Origin: CAYMUB01 sp964393545
Lineage (GTDB): Bacteria; Patescibacteriota; Microgenomatia; Daviesbacterales; UBA10151
Direction of reading: 5' to 3'
DNA length: 12,867 nucleotides
Assembly (NCBI GenBank): GCA_964393545.1
Contig: CAYMUB010000070.1
Location: 1-12,867 of the forward strand
Positions 1 to 6,196 of this stretch are shown piece after piece. The translations under genes and the position numbers were made by a program. Each line of letters opens with the position of its first letter. Position 1 is the first letter of the stretch. The notes under the pieces are model-generated. The model made no database searches. It saw nothing but the letters and a program-made list of their open reading frames with translations, and was not told where the DNA came from.

Positions 1-177
1 CAGGCTGCATATTCAAAAGATAAATTTTTAACTAGAATGTCTAAGCAAATAATTAAAAACTTTGTTTCAAGCTTTGGTGAGACTGCTATTGCCAGCTTTG
101 TCCAAGAAATTGACAAAATCCCAGCAGATAAAAAGCGTAAATTACTCAAATTACTTAAGGAAACAAGTGCTAAGTAG
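1..177 (+). CDS. BlaI/MecI/CopY-family transcriptional repressor, C-terminal part (5' end outside window)
   Basis: Frame 1 is open from the window edge to a TAG at 175-177 and gives 58 residues. The tail runs from QAAYSKDKF through IIKNFVSSFGETAIASFVQE to KKRKLLKLLKETSAK. This matches the C-terminal dimerisation helices of BlaI/MecI/CopY repressors, where an F-x-x-x-hydrophobic helix is followed by 'ALVxxF' and a final 'L..LL' helix. The DNA-binding winged helix would lie upstream and is not visible. The assignment is strengthened by the next gene, a BlaR1-like M56 metalloprotease overlapping the last 11 bases, which is the classical partner that inactivates such repressors. Known family members control beta-lactamase, mecA or copper genes. 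Here the downstream operon points to copper or envelope redox control (inference). Confidence 0.72.
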   Translation, partial: QAAYSKDKFLTRMSKQIIKNFVSSFGETAIASFVQEIDKIPADKKRKLLKLLKETSAK

Positions 178-1159
178 CATAAGTGCCAACAAGGCATTCT
201 ATATTCTTTTTGGATTTTTTGCTCTTGGTGCGTATATTCTCTTTAGTTTGATAAACAAGATTGCTCCTCTGACAGTTAGTCACACCATCTACTATTGCCA
301 AAAGGTCTTATCAAATATTTTATTTACATTACCTCACTTAGCTCCACCACTAGTTGCTTTATTGCTTATTTTTATTATCCTAATAGGAATATTACTATTA
401 GCTGTTCAGCTATCTAAAAGCTATCTTTTTATTAAGAAGACACTAAAAAACAAAGTAATGACTCCTCAAAAAGTAAATAAAATTACCAGAGAATTGGGAT
501 TAGTTGATAGAATTGATGTTGTCAAAAGTGGTTCTTTTTCATCTTTTTGCTATGGATTTATTAGACCCCGTATCTGTATAACTTTAAAATTAACTAGAGA
601 CTTAAATGAGGGAGAACTAAGAGCGGTTTTGACTCATGAAAGTTACCATCTTAAAAATAGAGATCCTTTAAAAATTCTATTTAGCCAGATTGCCACATCA
701 ATGTTTTTCTTTGTACCTACATTAAAAGATATTCACAAATATTACACTCTCTCTAAAGAGGTAGCAGCCGATGAGTTAGCCATTAAATATACTAAGGATT
801 TAAGATCTGCTTTATCTAAACTACTGCTTGGTCCATCACCTTCATTAAGTGGGGTTGCTTCATTTGCTGCCGATAATGATTTAGAACAAAGAATAAATAT
901 ACTGACCAATGCTGAGAAGTTATCTCTAAGAATATCTTTTGCGAGACTAACAATGTCGCTCCTAGTCTTGGTAGCTGCTTTAACTGTCTTAAATATGCCT
1001 GTCTATGCAATAGAAGACAATCACGAGACTCACTCTTACTTTATTTGTCCTTATGGTGGGGATTGTATGCTTTCCTGCGCTAAACAAGGCATAATGACAG
1101 AAATGCCATTCAGTAAAGATCAAACCTTTACTCCGGCAAACTATTCTCCTAGTAATTGA
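167..1159 (+). CDS. M56-family (BlaR1-like) membrane metalloprotease, putative signal transducer without penicillin-sensor domain
   Basis: Integral-membrane zinc protease expected to sense an envelope signal and cleave the BlaI-type repressor encoded just upstream. I chose GTG 167 because AAGGA at 157-161 lies 5 nt upstream and the start overlaps the repressor stop by 11 bp, a coupling arrangement. A TTG at 62 would extend it, but that stretch lies wholly inside the repressor frame. The protein is 330 aa. Visible features: TM1 about residues 9-29, TM2 about 60-82, zinc motif HESYH at 157-161, the downstream EVAADELA glutamate/aspartate segment at 198-205, a hydrophobic stretch near 175-186, and TM4 about 261-281. 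After TM4 only about 49 residues remain. They contain HETH and three cysteines (about 294, 300, 304; C-x5-C-x3-C) plus several Met. BlaR1 and MecR1 instead carry a penicillin-binding domain of about 250 aa there. The tail is therefore a candidate metal- or thiol-responsive sensor (inference). Confidence 0.85.
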   Translation: MLSSISANKAFYILFGFFALGAYILFSLINKIAPLTVSHTIYYCQKVLSNILFTLPHLAPPLVALLLIFIILIGILLLAVQLSKSYLFIKKTLKNKVMTPQKVNKITRELGLVDRIDVVKSGSFSSFCYGFIRPRICITLKLTRDLNEGELRAVLTHESYHLKNRDPLKILFSQIATSMFFFVPTLKDIHKYYTLSKEVAADELAIKYTKDLRSALSKLLLGPSPSLSGVASFAADNDLEQRINILTNAEKLSLRISFARLTMSLLVLVAALTVLNMPVYAIEDNHETHSYFICPYGGDCMLSCAKQGIMTEMPFSKDQTFTPANYSPSN

Positions 1160-1162
1160 CTA

Positions 1163-1192
1163 TTGACAAAGCCGTAATTTATTTACTACACT
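1163..1192 (+). promoter_or_regulatory. Predicted sigma70-type promoter of the copper/redox operon
   Basis: TTGACA (perfect -35) at 1163-1168 is followed after 18 nt by TACACT (4/6 -10 match) at 1187-1192. The expected start is near 1199, leaving a leader of only about 8 nt before ATG 1207. A second TTGACT at 1156-1161 overlaps the M56 stop codon. The -10 lies inside the dyad at 1184-1200, so the promoter looks repressible. The -10 choice is uncertain. Confidence 0.55.
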
Positions 1193-1200
1193 AAGTAGTA
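1184..1200. promoter_or_regulatory. Inverted-repeat operator candidate TACTAC-N5-GTAGTA
   Basis: TACTAC (1184-1189) and GTAGTA (1195-1200) are perfect reverse complements separated by ACTAA. The dyad covers the -10 box and likely transcription start of the dsbA-like operon, directly downstream of a BlaI-type repressor and M56 protease gene pair. BlaI, MecI and CopY repressors bind short dyads built from TACA/TGTA-type halves. The halves here share the TAC/GTA character but not the exact TACA-N2-TGTA core. Assignment as the repressor's operator is inference from position and symmetry. Confidence 0.6.
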
Positions 1201-1206
1201 GGTAGT

Positions 1207-1956
1207 ATGACTGAACCAAAAGCAATTTTAATAGGTGCAATTATTATCTCTATTTCCATCCTAATGCATGGGGGGATTATTAAAGTTGGTGGACAAAATA
1301 TAGTAGGTACAGCCAAAACCCAGCCAGTAGCTCAAGCCCCTGCTGCTGCAGCTCCTCAAGCTGCTGCTCCACAAGCTCCTTCCGGGCCAGTGAAAGTTTC
1401 TGTAGCAGACGAACCTGTTTTAGGCAATAAAAATGCCCCAGTCACTTTGGTTGAGTTTGTAGACTATGAATGCCCGTTCTGCAAAAGATTCATTGATCAG
1501 ACATTTGCCGATATTAAAAAGACTTACATAGATACTGGAAAAGTAAAGCTGGTCATGAGGAATTTCCCTCTTTCTTTTCATCAAAACGCTCACAAAGAAT
1601 CACAAGCTGCTCTTTGTGCAAGAGATCAGGGAGGAGATGCAGTTTACTTTAAATACCATGATGAGATATTTAAAAGAACCACCTCTAATGGAACTGGTTT
1701 AGCTCTAGATCAGTTACCTAAAATTGCTAATGATCTAGGTTTAGATGGCAATAAATTACAGAGTTGCTTGACTGAAGAAAGGTATAAGGCAAAAGTGGAT
1801 CAAGATATCGCTGAGGGTACTAAAGTAGGTGTTAGTGGTACACCAGCTTTCTTTGTGGGAAAATCTAGCTTAGGAAATGAAATTGATGGGGAAATTGTAG
1901 TAGGTGCCCAGCCATACTCTGCTTTTCAAACCATTATTGATCAAAAGCTAAAATGA
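1207..1956 (+). CDS. DsbA-family thiol:disulfide oxidoreductase, membrane-anchored
   Basis: Extracytoplasmic thioredoxin-fold protein that makes or rearranges disulfides in exported proteins. The 249-aa sequence has an N-terminal hydrophobic anchor (about residues 7-27), a low-complexity Ala/Pro/Gln linker (about 40-61) and a DsbA-like domain. That domain starts at the family's 'PVxLVEFxDYECPFC' region and has the active site C89-P-F-C92 and the cis-proline loop VSGTPAFFVG (P213). Extra cysteines at 137 and 187 could form a structural disulfide, as in related Gram-positive and CPR proteins. It is the first gene of an operon with copper proteins. DsbA proteins commonly work beside copper enzymes because copper sites contain reactive cysteines; a direct role in copper-protein maturation here is inferred. 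No strong Shine-Dalgarno precedes the ATG, and the leader is predicted to be very short. Confidence 0.9.
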   Translation: MTEPKAILIGAIIISISILMHGGIIKVGGQNIVGTAKTQPVAQAPAAAAPQAAAPQAPSGPVKVSVADEPVLGNKNAPVTLVEFVDYECPFCKRFIDQTFADIKKTYIDTGKVKLVMRNFPLSFHQNAHKESQAALCARDQGGDAVYFKYHDEIFKRTTSNGTGLALDQLPKIANDLGLDGNKLQSCLTEERYKAKVDQDIAEGTKVGVSGTPAFFVGKSSLGNEIDGEIVVGAQPYSAFQTIIDQKLK

Positions 1957-1965
1957 AAGTTATGT

Positions 1966-2487
1966 ATGATAGATATCATAAGGTCTTCAAAATTTCTAAT
2001 TCCTACGCTTCTTATTGCTAGCATCTACACCATACTGATTACCTATTTAATGAACAACAGGCTTGTTTTTAACACTGTGACTGGTGTATTCCCTCTGGAA
2101 TACAAGCTTAAGTTATTATTTGCTTTACTTGGAGGTATGTGGACGGCAATGAGTGGTTCAGGGCTTGTTATTCTAATCATTACGGCTCTGCTAACAGGAG
2201 CTAACTGGACTTTGGTTATCCAAAAAGTTGCAGCTTTAAGGTCTTCTGGGAGTGTACATTTAGTTGTTGGAGGCAGTTCTTTTCTGGGAATTGTTGGCAG
2301 CGGTTGTGCAGCCTGCGGACTACCAATCCTGTCACTTCTGGGGTTAAGCGGCAGTATTATGTATCTGCCCTACCGTGGAACAGAGCTATCCTACATATCT
2401 ATTACGCTTTTAGGAATTTCCTTTTATTTACTAATAAAAAGCAGAAACCAAGCATGTGCAGTTCAATATGTTAAAAAAAGAAAATAA
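1966..2487 (+). CDS. Small polytopic membrane protein with intramembrane GCAACGLP motif; putative metal or thiol-redox membrane component
   Basis: I do not recognise a named family. The 173-aa protein has about four hydrophobic segments (roughly residues 9-29, 49-78, 100-131 and 141-158). The third holds G-S-G-C114-A-A-C117-G-L-P followed by a Leu/Gly-rich stretch and GLSG. A Cys-x-x-Cys-Gly-x-Pro placed in a membrane helix recalls the vicinal-Cys/Pro motif of MerT-type metal transporters, or it could be a redox pair re-oxidising the DsbA-like protein. Both readings are inference. A fifth set of residues of note is the cytosolic-looking tail with Cys164 and basic KKRK. It starts 9 bp after the upstream stop and its 3' end abuts the multicopper oxidase, so it belongs to the operon. 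ATG 1966 has only a weak GAAAG upstream. Confidence 0.75.
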   Translation: MIDIIRSSKFLIPTLLIASIYTILITYLMNNRLVFNTVTGVFPLEYKLKLLFALLGGMWTAMSGSGLVILIITALLTGANWTLVIQKVAALRSSGSVHLVVGGSSFLGIVGSGCAACGLPILSLLGLSGSIMYLPYRGTELSYISITLLGISFYLLIKSRNQACAVQYVKKRK

Positions 2488-2503
2488 TACATCACAAATC
2501 GGT

Positions 2504-3553
2504 ATGGAAAAAATGAACAGAAAGACCATTATTGCCTTTATTGTCGTAGCATCAATTGTATTGATATTTCTTCTGCAGAAAACTTTTATACAGCCCACGA
2601 ATAATCCGGCAAAGCTGAGTACGATTAATTCCAACCCTGAAGCAGAAAAAGCAATGGAAGCTATCCCGCAAACAGGTGTTGCTATGGCAAAAGAAAAAAC
2701 AGGACTTCAGGAGCTTGCCTTTAAACTAGAAAATGGCGAGAAAGTTTTTAATCTGACAGCAGAACCTATCAGGTGGCCTATTTTGAAAGACACAACTGTA
2801 ACAGCCTGGACATATAACGGTATGGTTCCTGGTCCACTGATTCGGGTAACAGATGGCGATAAAATAAAAATCATTGTCAAAAACTCGCTTCCTGATGAGA
2901 CATCAATTCATTGGCATGGTATTCAAGTACCTAATAGCATGGATGGAATTCCGGATGTTACGCAAAAAGCAATTAAGCCAGGTGAAACATTTACCTACGA
3001 ATTTGTTGCAAAGCCTGCAGGAACATTTTGGTATCACTCACATTCTCAGCCGGATAAACAAATATCAGTTGGGCTTTCAGGCGCATTTATTATTGAGCCA
3101 CAAGGTGGTCTTGCTTCAAAACCCGATATTGATAAAGTTTTGATGCTAAATGAATGGCGAGTGATTGACGGACAAACCTATGCTGCCATGCCTGCAACCG
3201 GTATGGACGGGAATTTCTTTACTATTAATGGAAAAGCCTTTCCTGATACGCAAGATTTAAATGTAAAGGTAGGGCAAAAAATTAGACTTCGCTTTGTAGG
3301 GACCGGACAACAAATTCACCCAATGCATTTACATGGATTCCCCTTCAAAATTGTCGCAACCGATGGAAATGATGTACCTGAGAGCGCCCAGTGGACAAAA
3401 GACGTTATTTCTGTCGCTCCTGGTGAGCGCTATGATATTGAATTTACGCCGGACAGACCAGGAAAATGGATGCTTCACTGTCATATTTCACACCACACAA
3501 CAAATGATCACAAAGATCCAGGCGGTTTAATGATGATGATTAACGTAACTTAA
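2504..3553 (+). CDS. Two-domain multicopper oxidase (laccase-like), membrane-anchored
   Basis: Exported multicopper oxidase expected to oxidise Cu(I), metals or phenolics while reducing O2 to water. Residues are numbered from ATG 2504, chosen because it follows the upstream stop at 2485-2487; ATG 2513 (MNRK...) is equally possible, and an in-frame GTG at 2456 would overlap the previous gene. An N-terminal anchor at about 7-26 precedes two cupredoxin domains (about 75-200 and 215-349). All copper ligands are visible: HWHG (H136, H138), WYHSH (H178, H180), HPMHLHG (H272, H275, H277) and HCHISHH (H325, C326, H327, H331). The type 1 Cys occurs only in domain 2. At about 300 mature residues it fits two-domain enzymes that assemble as trimers. 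The loop after C326 is long and His-containing (HHTTNDHKDPGG), and the axial ligand is unclear. The gene is notably CpG-rich compared with flanking genes, suggesting acquisition. Confidence 0.92.
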   Translation: MEKMNRKTIIAFIVVASIVLIFLLQKTFIQPTNNPAKLSTINSNPEAEKAMEAIPQTGVAMAKEKTGLQELAFKLENGEKVFNLTAEPIRWPILKDTTVTAWTYNGMVPGPLIRVTDGDKIKIIVKNSLPDETSIHWHGIQVPNSMDGIPDVTQKAIKPGETFTYEFVAKPAGTFWYHSHSQPDKQISVGLSGAFIIEPQGGLASKPDIDKVLMLNEWRVIDGQTYAAMPATGMDGNFFTINGKAFPDTQDLNVKVGQKIRLRFVGTGQQIHPMHLHGFPFKIVATDGNDVPESAQWTKDVISVAPGERYDIEFTPDRPGKWMLHCHISHHTTNDHKDPGGLMMMINVT

Positions 3554-3573
3554 AATGATAGAAGGTGAATTTT

Positions 3574-3987
3574 ATGAATAACAAAACTTTATTAATTGTT
3601 CTGGCAGTAATAGTTGGAGCAATTGCCATACTCGGATTTAAAGTTATGTCATTTGGTAATAATAATTCTATGACTGAAACTAGTCGTGGAGGAATAGCGA
3701 TTAGTCTTTCAACTGATCCAGATCCGCTTCGACCCGGACCAGCAACATTCATGATTGATGTAAAGGATAAAAACGGTAAACCAGTTGATAACGCGACTGT
3801 CTATTTTGATTTGAATATGACTACAATGAATATGGGTACTCAACAAGGTACTGCAACATCTCAAGGCAACGGAAGATACTCAGCGAGCGGAAGGATGTCA
3901 ATGCGTGGACCTTGGCGAGTGAGTACGACCGTTAAAATGTCAGACGGAAGCAGCGAATCAAAAGATTTTACTGTTAATGTACCATAA
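3574..3987 (+). CDS. YtkA/FixH-like domain protein, membrane-anchored, probable copper-associated
   Basis: The 137-aa protein has an N-terminal anchor (about residues 3-24) and one beta-rich extracytoplasmic domain. The domain shows the YtkA-like pattern: LSTDPDPLRPGPATFMIDV, DKNGKPVDNATV, a Met-rich strand MTTMNMG, then GNGRYSASG and MSMRGPWRVS. In this family the paired Met-x-x-Met segments and the 'GxY...MxGxW' core are typical, and members often sit beside copper oxidases or CopC/CopD genes. A role in delivering or buffering copper is inferred. ATG 3574 is preceded at ideal distance by AAGGTG (3562-3567); an in-frame GTG at 3565 is part of that ribosome site and is rejected. Like the oxidase it is CpG-rich (about 18 CpG in 360 nt by hand count), suggesting the two genes arrived together. 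Confidence 0.8.
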   Translation: MNNKTLLIVLAVIVGAIAILGFKVMSFGNNNSMTETSRGGIAISLSTDPDPLRPGPATFMIDVKDKNGKPVDNATVYFDLNMTTMNMGTQQGTATSQGNGRYSASGRMSMRGPWRVSTTVKMSDGSSESKDFTVNVP

Positions 3988-3996
3988 AAAAATACT

Positions 3997-5037
3997 ATGA
4001 ATCTTTGGGCCATCTTTATTACCGGTTTGACTGTTGGAGGTTTGACTTGTCTTGCAGTCCAAGGAGGATTACTGACCTCTGTAATAGCTGCAAGAGAAGA
4101 AGACGATATAGAAGAAGGTAAAACTGGTAAACATAATCTTTTGCCGGTACTTACTTTCTTAGTAACTAAATTAGTTGCCTACACTACACTTGGGTTTCTT
4201 CTTGGATTATTTGGTCAGACGTTAGCTATCTCGGATTCTGCAAGAATCATAATACAAATTATAGCAGGTATTTATATGCTGACTGTGGCTGGTAATTTAC
4301 TAAATCTCCATCCTATATTTCGATATGCTATCTTACAACCTCCCCGATTTTTAACAAGGATGGTTAGAAATCAATCAAAGTCAAAGGATTTGTTTGCACC
4401 GGCTCTTCTTGGTTTCATGACTATTTTTATTCCCTGCGGTACAACACTGGCAATAGAGACCTTAGCTATCTCTTCAGGAAATCCAATTTTAGGTGCATCA
4501 ACTATGGCAGCATTTACACTTGGTACTTTCCCTTTATTTTTTGGGGTAGGATTTTTAACAACCACCTTAGGTGATTCTTTTAAGAGAAATTTCTTTAAAA
4601 TAGCAGCAGTGCTTTTGATTTATCTTGGAGTAACTACAGTTAATGCAGGATTAAATTTAGCAGGTTCAACCCTAACTTTAGAGACTCTAAGAGATAATAT
4701 TCCAATCACCATTGATTTATCCGGTGGACAGAATTCGGGCCCTACTACAGCTCAAGCAAGAATTATAGCAGGCATTCAAGAATTTGATATTGCTGTTAAC
4801 CCTACAGGCTACAATCCAAATAATATTAAGGTAAAAGCTGGTACACCAGTTAAATTAAATTTAACTACCAAGGGTAATTACGCCTGCACTTCTGTATTTA
4901 GGATTCCTGCATTAGGTATTACTAAAACCCTACCTGGAACTGGAACAGACTCGGTTGAATTTACCCCACAAACACCTGGAAAAATAACCTGGACCTGTGC
5001 GATGGGGATGTATAGAGGGGTGATTGAGGTAATATAA
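3997..5037 (+). CDS. TauE/SafE (UreH/DsbD-like) transmembrane protein fused to a C-terminal His-less cupredoxin domain
   Basis: Residues 1 to about 225 form a polytopic membrane domain of the sulfite-exporter TauE/SafE or UreH-like group, related to the CcdA/DsbD fold. Key sites are GGLTCLAVQGG in TM1 (C18) and FIPCGTT (C147). A loop rich in Glu/Asp (EEDDIEEGK, 34-42) separates TM1 and TM2. After a linker, residues about 260-346 form a plastocyanin-like domain: EFDIAVNPTGYNPNNIKVKAGTPV style strand opening, then Y-A-C297-T-S-V-F-R and TWTC334-A-M336-G-M338. No His occurs in this domain, so the site would be Cys/Cys/Met rather than a classical type 1 site. TauE/SafE-cupredoxin-HMA combinations are known in copper-handling loci, and the HMA protein follows here as a separate gene. 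Transport of Cu(I) or of electrons for copper-site reduction is inferred. Confidence 0.82.
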   Translation: MNLWAIFITGLTVGGLTCLAVQGGLLTSVIAAREEDDIEEGKTGKHNLLPVLTFLVTKLVAYTTLGFLLGLFGQTLAISDSARIIIQIIAGIYMLTVAGNLLNLHPIFRYAILQPPRFLTRMVRNQSKSKDLFAPALLGFMTIFIPCGTTLAIETLAISSGNPILGASTMAAFTLGTFPLFFGVGFLTTTLGDSFKRNFFKIAAVLLIYLGVTTVNAGLNLAGSTLTLETLRDNIPITIDLSGGQNSGPTTAQARIIAGIQEFDIAVNPTGYNPNNIKVKAGTPVKLNLTTKGNYACTSVFRIPALGITKTLPGTGTDSVEFTPQTPGKITWTCAMGMYRGVIEVI

Positions 5038-5038
5038 T

Positions 5039-5266
5039 ATGAGTAAAATAATTAAGAAAAAATTAAAAATTGAAGGCATGCATTGTACTTCTTGTTCTAT
5101 GAATATAGACTTTGATCTAGAAGAGTTAGAGGGGGTTAAGTCTGTCAGAACCAGTTATGCAAAGCAAGAGTGTGAAATAGAATTTGAGCAGGATAAACTG
5201 ACAGATAAAACTATTGTGGAAACTATCAAAAAATCAGGCTATAGTGCTATTCCTCTTGAAACTTGA
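5039..5266 (+). CDS. copZ: HMA-domain copper chaperone, CopZ-like
   Basis: The 75-aa cytosolic protein consists of one heavy-metal-associated domain. It shows IEGMHC16TSC19 near the N-terminus, followed by the LEELEGVKSVRTSY strand/helix pattern and a C-terminal 'IVETIKKSGYSAI' helix, all standard for Cu(I)-binding Atx1/CopZ folds. It would carry Cu(I) to or from the TauE-cupredoxin transporter encoded just upstream. It starts 2 nt after that gene's stop, with a Shine-Dalgarno GAGGT at 5026-5030 lying inside the upstream coding end, so the two are translationally linked. It is the last gene of the operon. No P-type ATPase is visible in the window, so the partner pump, if any, lies elsewhere. 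Confidence 0.88.
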   Translation: MSKIIKKKLKIEGMHCTSCSMNIDFDLEELEGVKSVRTSYAKQECEIEFEQDKLTDKTIVETIKKSGYSAIPLET

Positions 5267-5284
5267 TCCATCATAGTTGATACT
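5256..5284 (+). promoter_or_regulatory. Predicted leaderless promoter of the glycerate kinase gene
   Basis: TTGAAA (5/6 -35) at 5256-5261 and GATACT (4/6 -10) at 5279-5284 are separated by exactly 17 nt. The -10 ends 7 nt before ATG 5291, so transcription should begin at or next to the A of the start codon. No Shine-Dalgarno is present in the gap, which agrees with leaderless translation. The -35 lies within the last codons of the CopZ-like gene. Confidence 0.5.
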
Positions 5285-5290
5285 AAGTCT

Positions 5291-6196
5291 ATGGATTTTA
5301 ATGTAGAGAAAGATTTTGTTATTTTTGAAGAAATTTTAAAAAAACGTCCCGAAATAGATCCTGCAAATTTAAAACATGATCTGCAAAACTATTATCTGAC
5401 TTTTGTTGAAAAACTTATTAATTTAAAACAGCAAAAAAATAGCGATGATGGAATTATTGTTGGAGTTTCTGCTATACAAGGAGCTGGGAAAACTACTCAA
5501 GGTGAGATCTTAGAAATTCTTTTAAAACATTTAGGTTATACCTCTATTCATTTATCTATTGATGACCATTATCTAACTCACCAAGAGTTGAATGAATTAA
5601 GACAAAAAGACCCCAGGTATATCAGACGCGGGGTAACTCATGATATTCCTTTAGCTATAAAAAATCTTACAGATTTAAAAACTATGGCAGATGGAATGGG
5701 AGTTCAAATACCCATCTATGATAAAGGAGTTGAAAATGGTGACGGAGATAGAGTTGGTTTTAAAACTGTCAATAAGAAACCAGATTTTATTTTTTATGAT
5801 GGCTGGATGTTAGGAGCAAGGAAAGTTTCAGATGAGTCTATATTTGCAAGCGGGCTTCCAGCTTTGGATTCCCCTGAACATATTCAATTTGCCAAAGATA
5901 TTAATAAAAAATTAGATGAATATACTCTTCTTTGGGATTTAATTGATTTTATGAATGTGTTATATGTGCCAAATTACCAGATTTCTTTAAAATGGAGAGA
6001 CCAAGCTGAAGAAGTATTAAGAGCTAAAGAAGAGGGAATGAGCCATGAGCAAATTAGAGAATTTATTTATTACTTCTGGAGATCTGTTCATCCAGCAATT
6101 CATATTAAAAACTTAGCAGAAGATAAAAATACTGACCAGGTAGTCATTATTAATGATGACCATAGTATTTTAAAAGTAGGAGTATCAGATGTTTGA
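5291..6196 (+). CDS. D-glycerate 3-kinase (GLYK-type P-loop kinase)
   Basis: Predicted to phosphorylate D-glycerate to 3-phosphoglycerate, feeding lower glycolysis. The 301-aa sequence shows the GLYK order: Walker A GVSAIQGAGKTT (about 58-69, K67), LSIDDHYLT (88-96), the substrate segment RRGVTHDIPLAIK, IPIYDKGVENGDGDR (140-154), FYDGWMLGARKV (168-179), then LKWRDQAEEVLR and EGMSHEQIREFIYYFWRSVHP. These match conserved blocks of plant and bacterial GLYK/uridine-kinase-like enzymes, including the 'FEGWMLG' and 'GMSDEEV' signatures. The first 50 residues are less conserved. It overlaps the PfkB kinase gene by 8 bp. A related ribulokinase- or pantothenate-kinase-like specificity is possible, but the whole-length pattern favours glycerate kinase. 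Confidence 0.82.
   Translation: MDFNVEKDFVIFEEILKKRPEIDPANLKHDLQNYYLTFVEKLINLKQQKNSDDGIIVGVSAIQGAGKTTQGEILEILLKHLGYTSIHLSIDDHYLTHQELNELRQKDPRYIRRGVTHDIPLAIKNLTDLKTMADGMGVQIPIYDKGVENGDGDRVGFKTVNKKPDFIFYDGWMLGARKVSDESIFASGLPALDSPEHIQFAKDINKKLDEYTLLWDLIDFMNVLYVPNYQISLKWRDQAEEVLRAKEEGMSHEQIREFIYYFWRSVHPAIHIKNLAEDKNTDQVVIINDDHSILKVGVSDV

Noticed and set aside
62..166. TTG at 62 as the start of the M56 protease, adding 35 residues
   Set aside because: This stretch lies entirely inside the repressor reading frame and gives a low-quality basic extension; GTG 167 has AAGGA at ideal spacing and a typical short overlap.
167..1159. Beta-lactam sensing by the BlaR1-like protein
   Set aside because: No penicillin-binding SxxK/SxN/KTG domain follows the last membrane helix and no beta-lactamase gene is nearby.
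1321..1385. Ala/Pro/Gln-coding low-complexity stretch as a DNA tandem repeat
   Set aside because: Repeats are irregular at the DNA level; it is simply a flexible linker in the DsbA-like protein.
2456..2503. GTG 2456 as the start of the multicopper oxidase
   Set aside because: It would overlap the upstream membrane protein by 32 bp and place 16 unneeded residues before a normal anchor; ATG 2504 or 2513 is better.
2431..2634. Minus-strand open frame opposite the membrane protein/oxidase junction, and similar frames opposite other genes
   Set aside because: They lie antisense to clear genes, match no family and have no promoter or ribosome site; chance open frames.
3565..3573. GTG 3565 as the start of the YtkA-like gene
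   Set aside because: The GTG is part of the AAGGTG ribosome site that serves ATG 3574.
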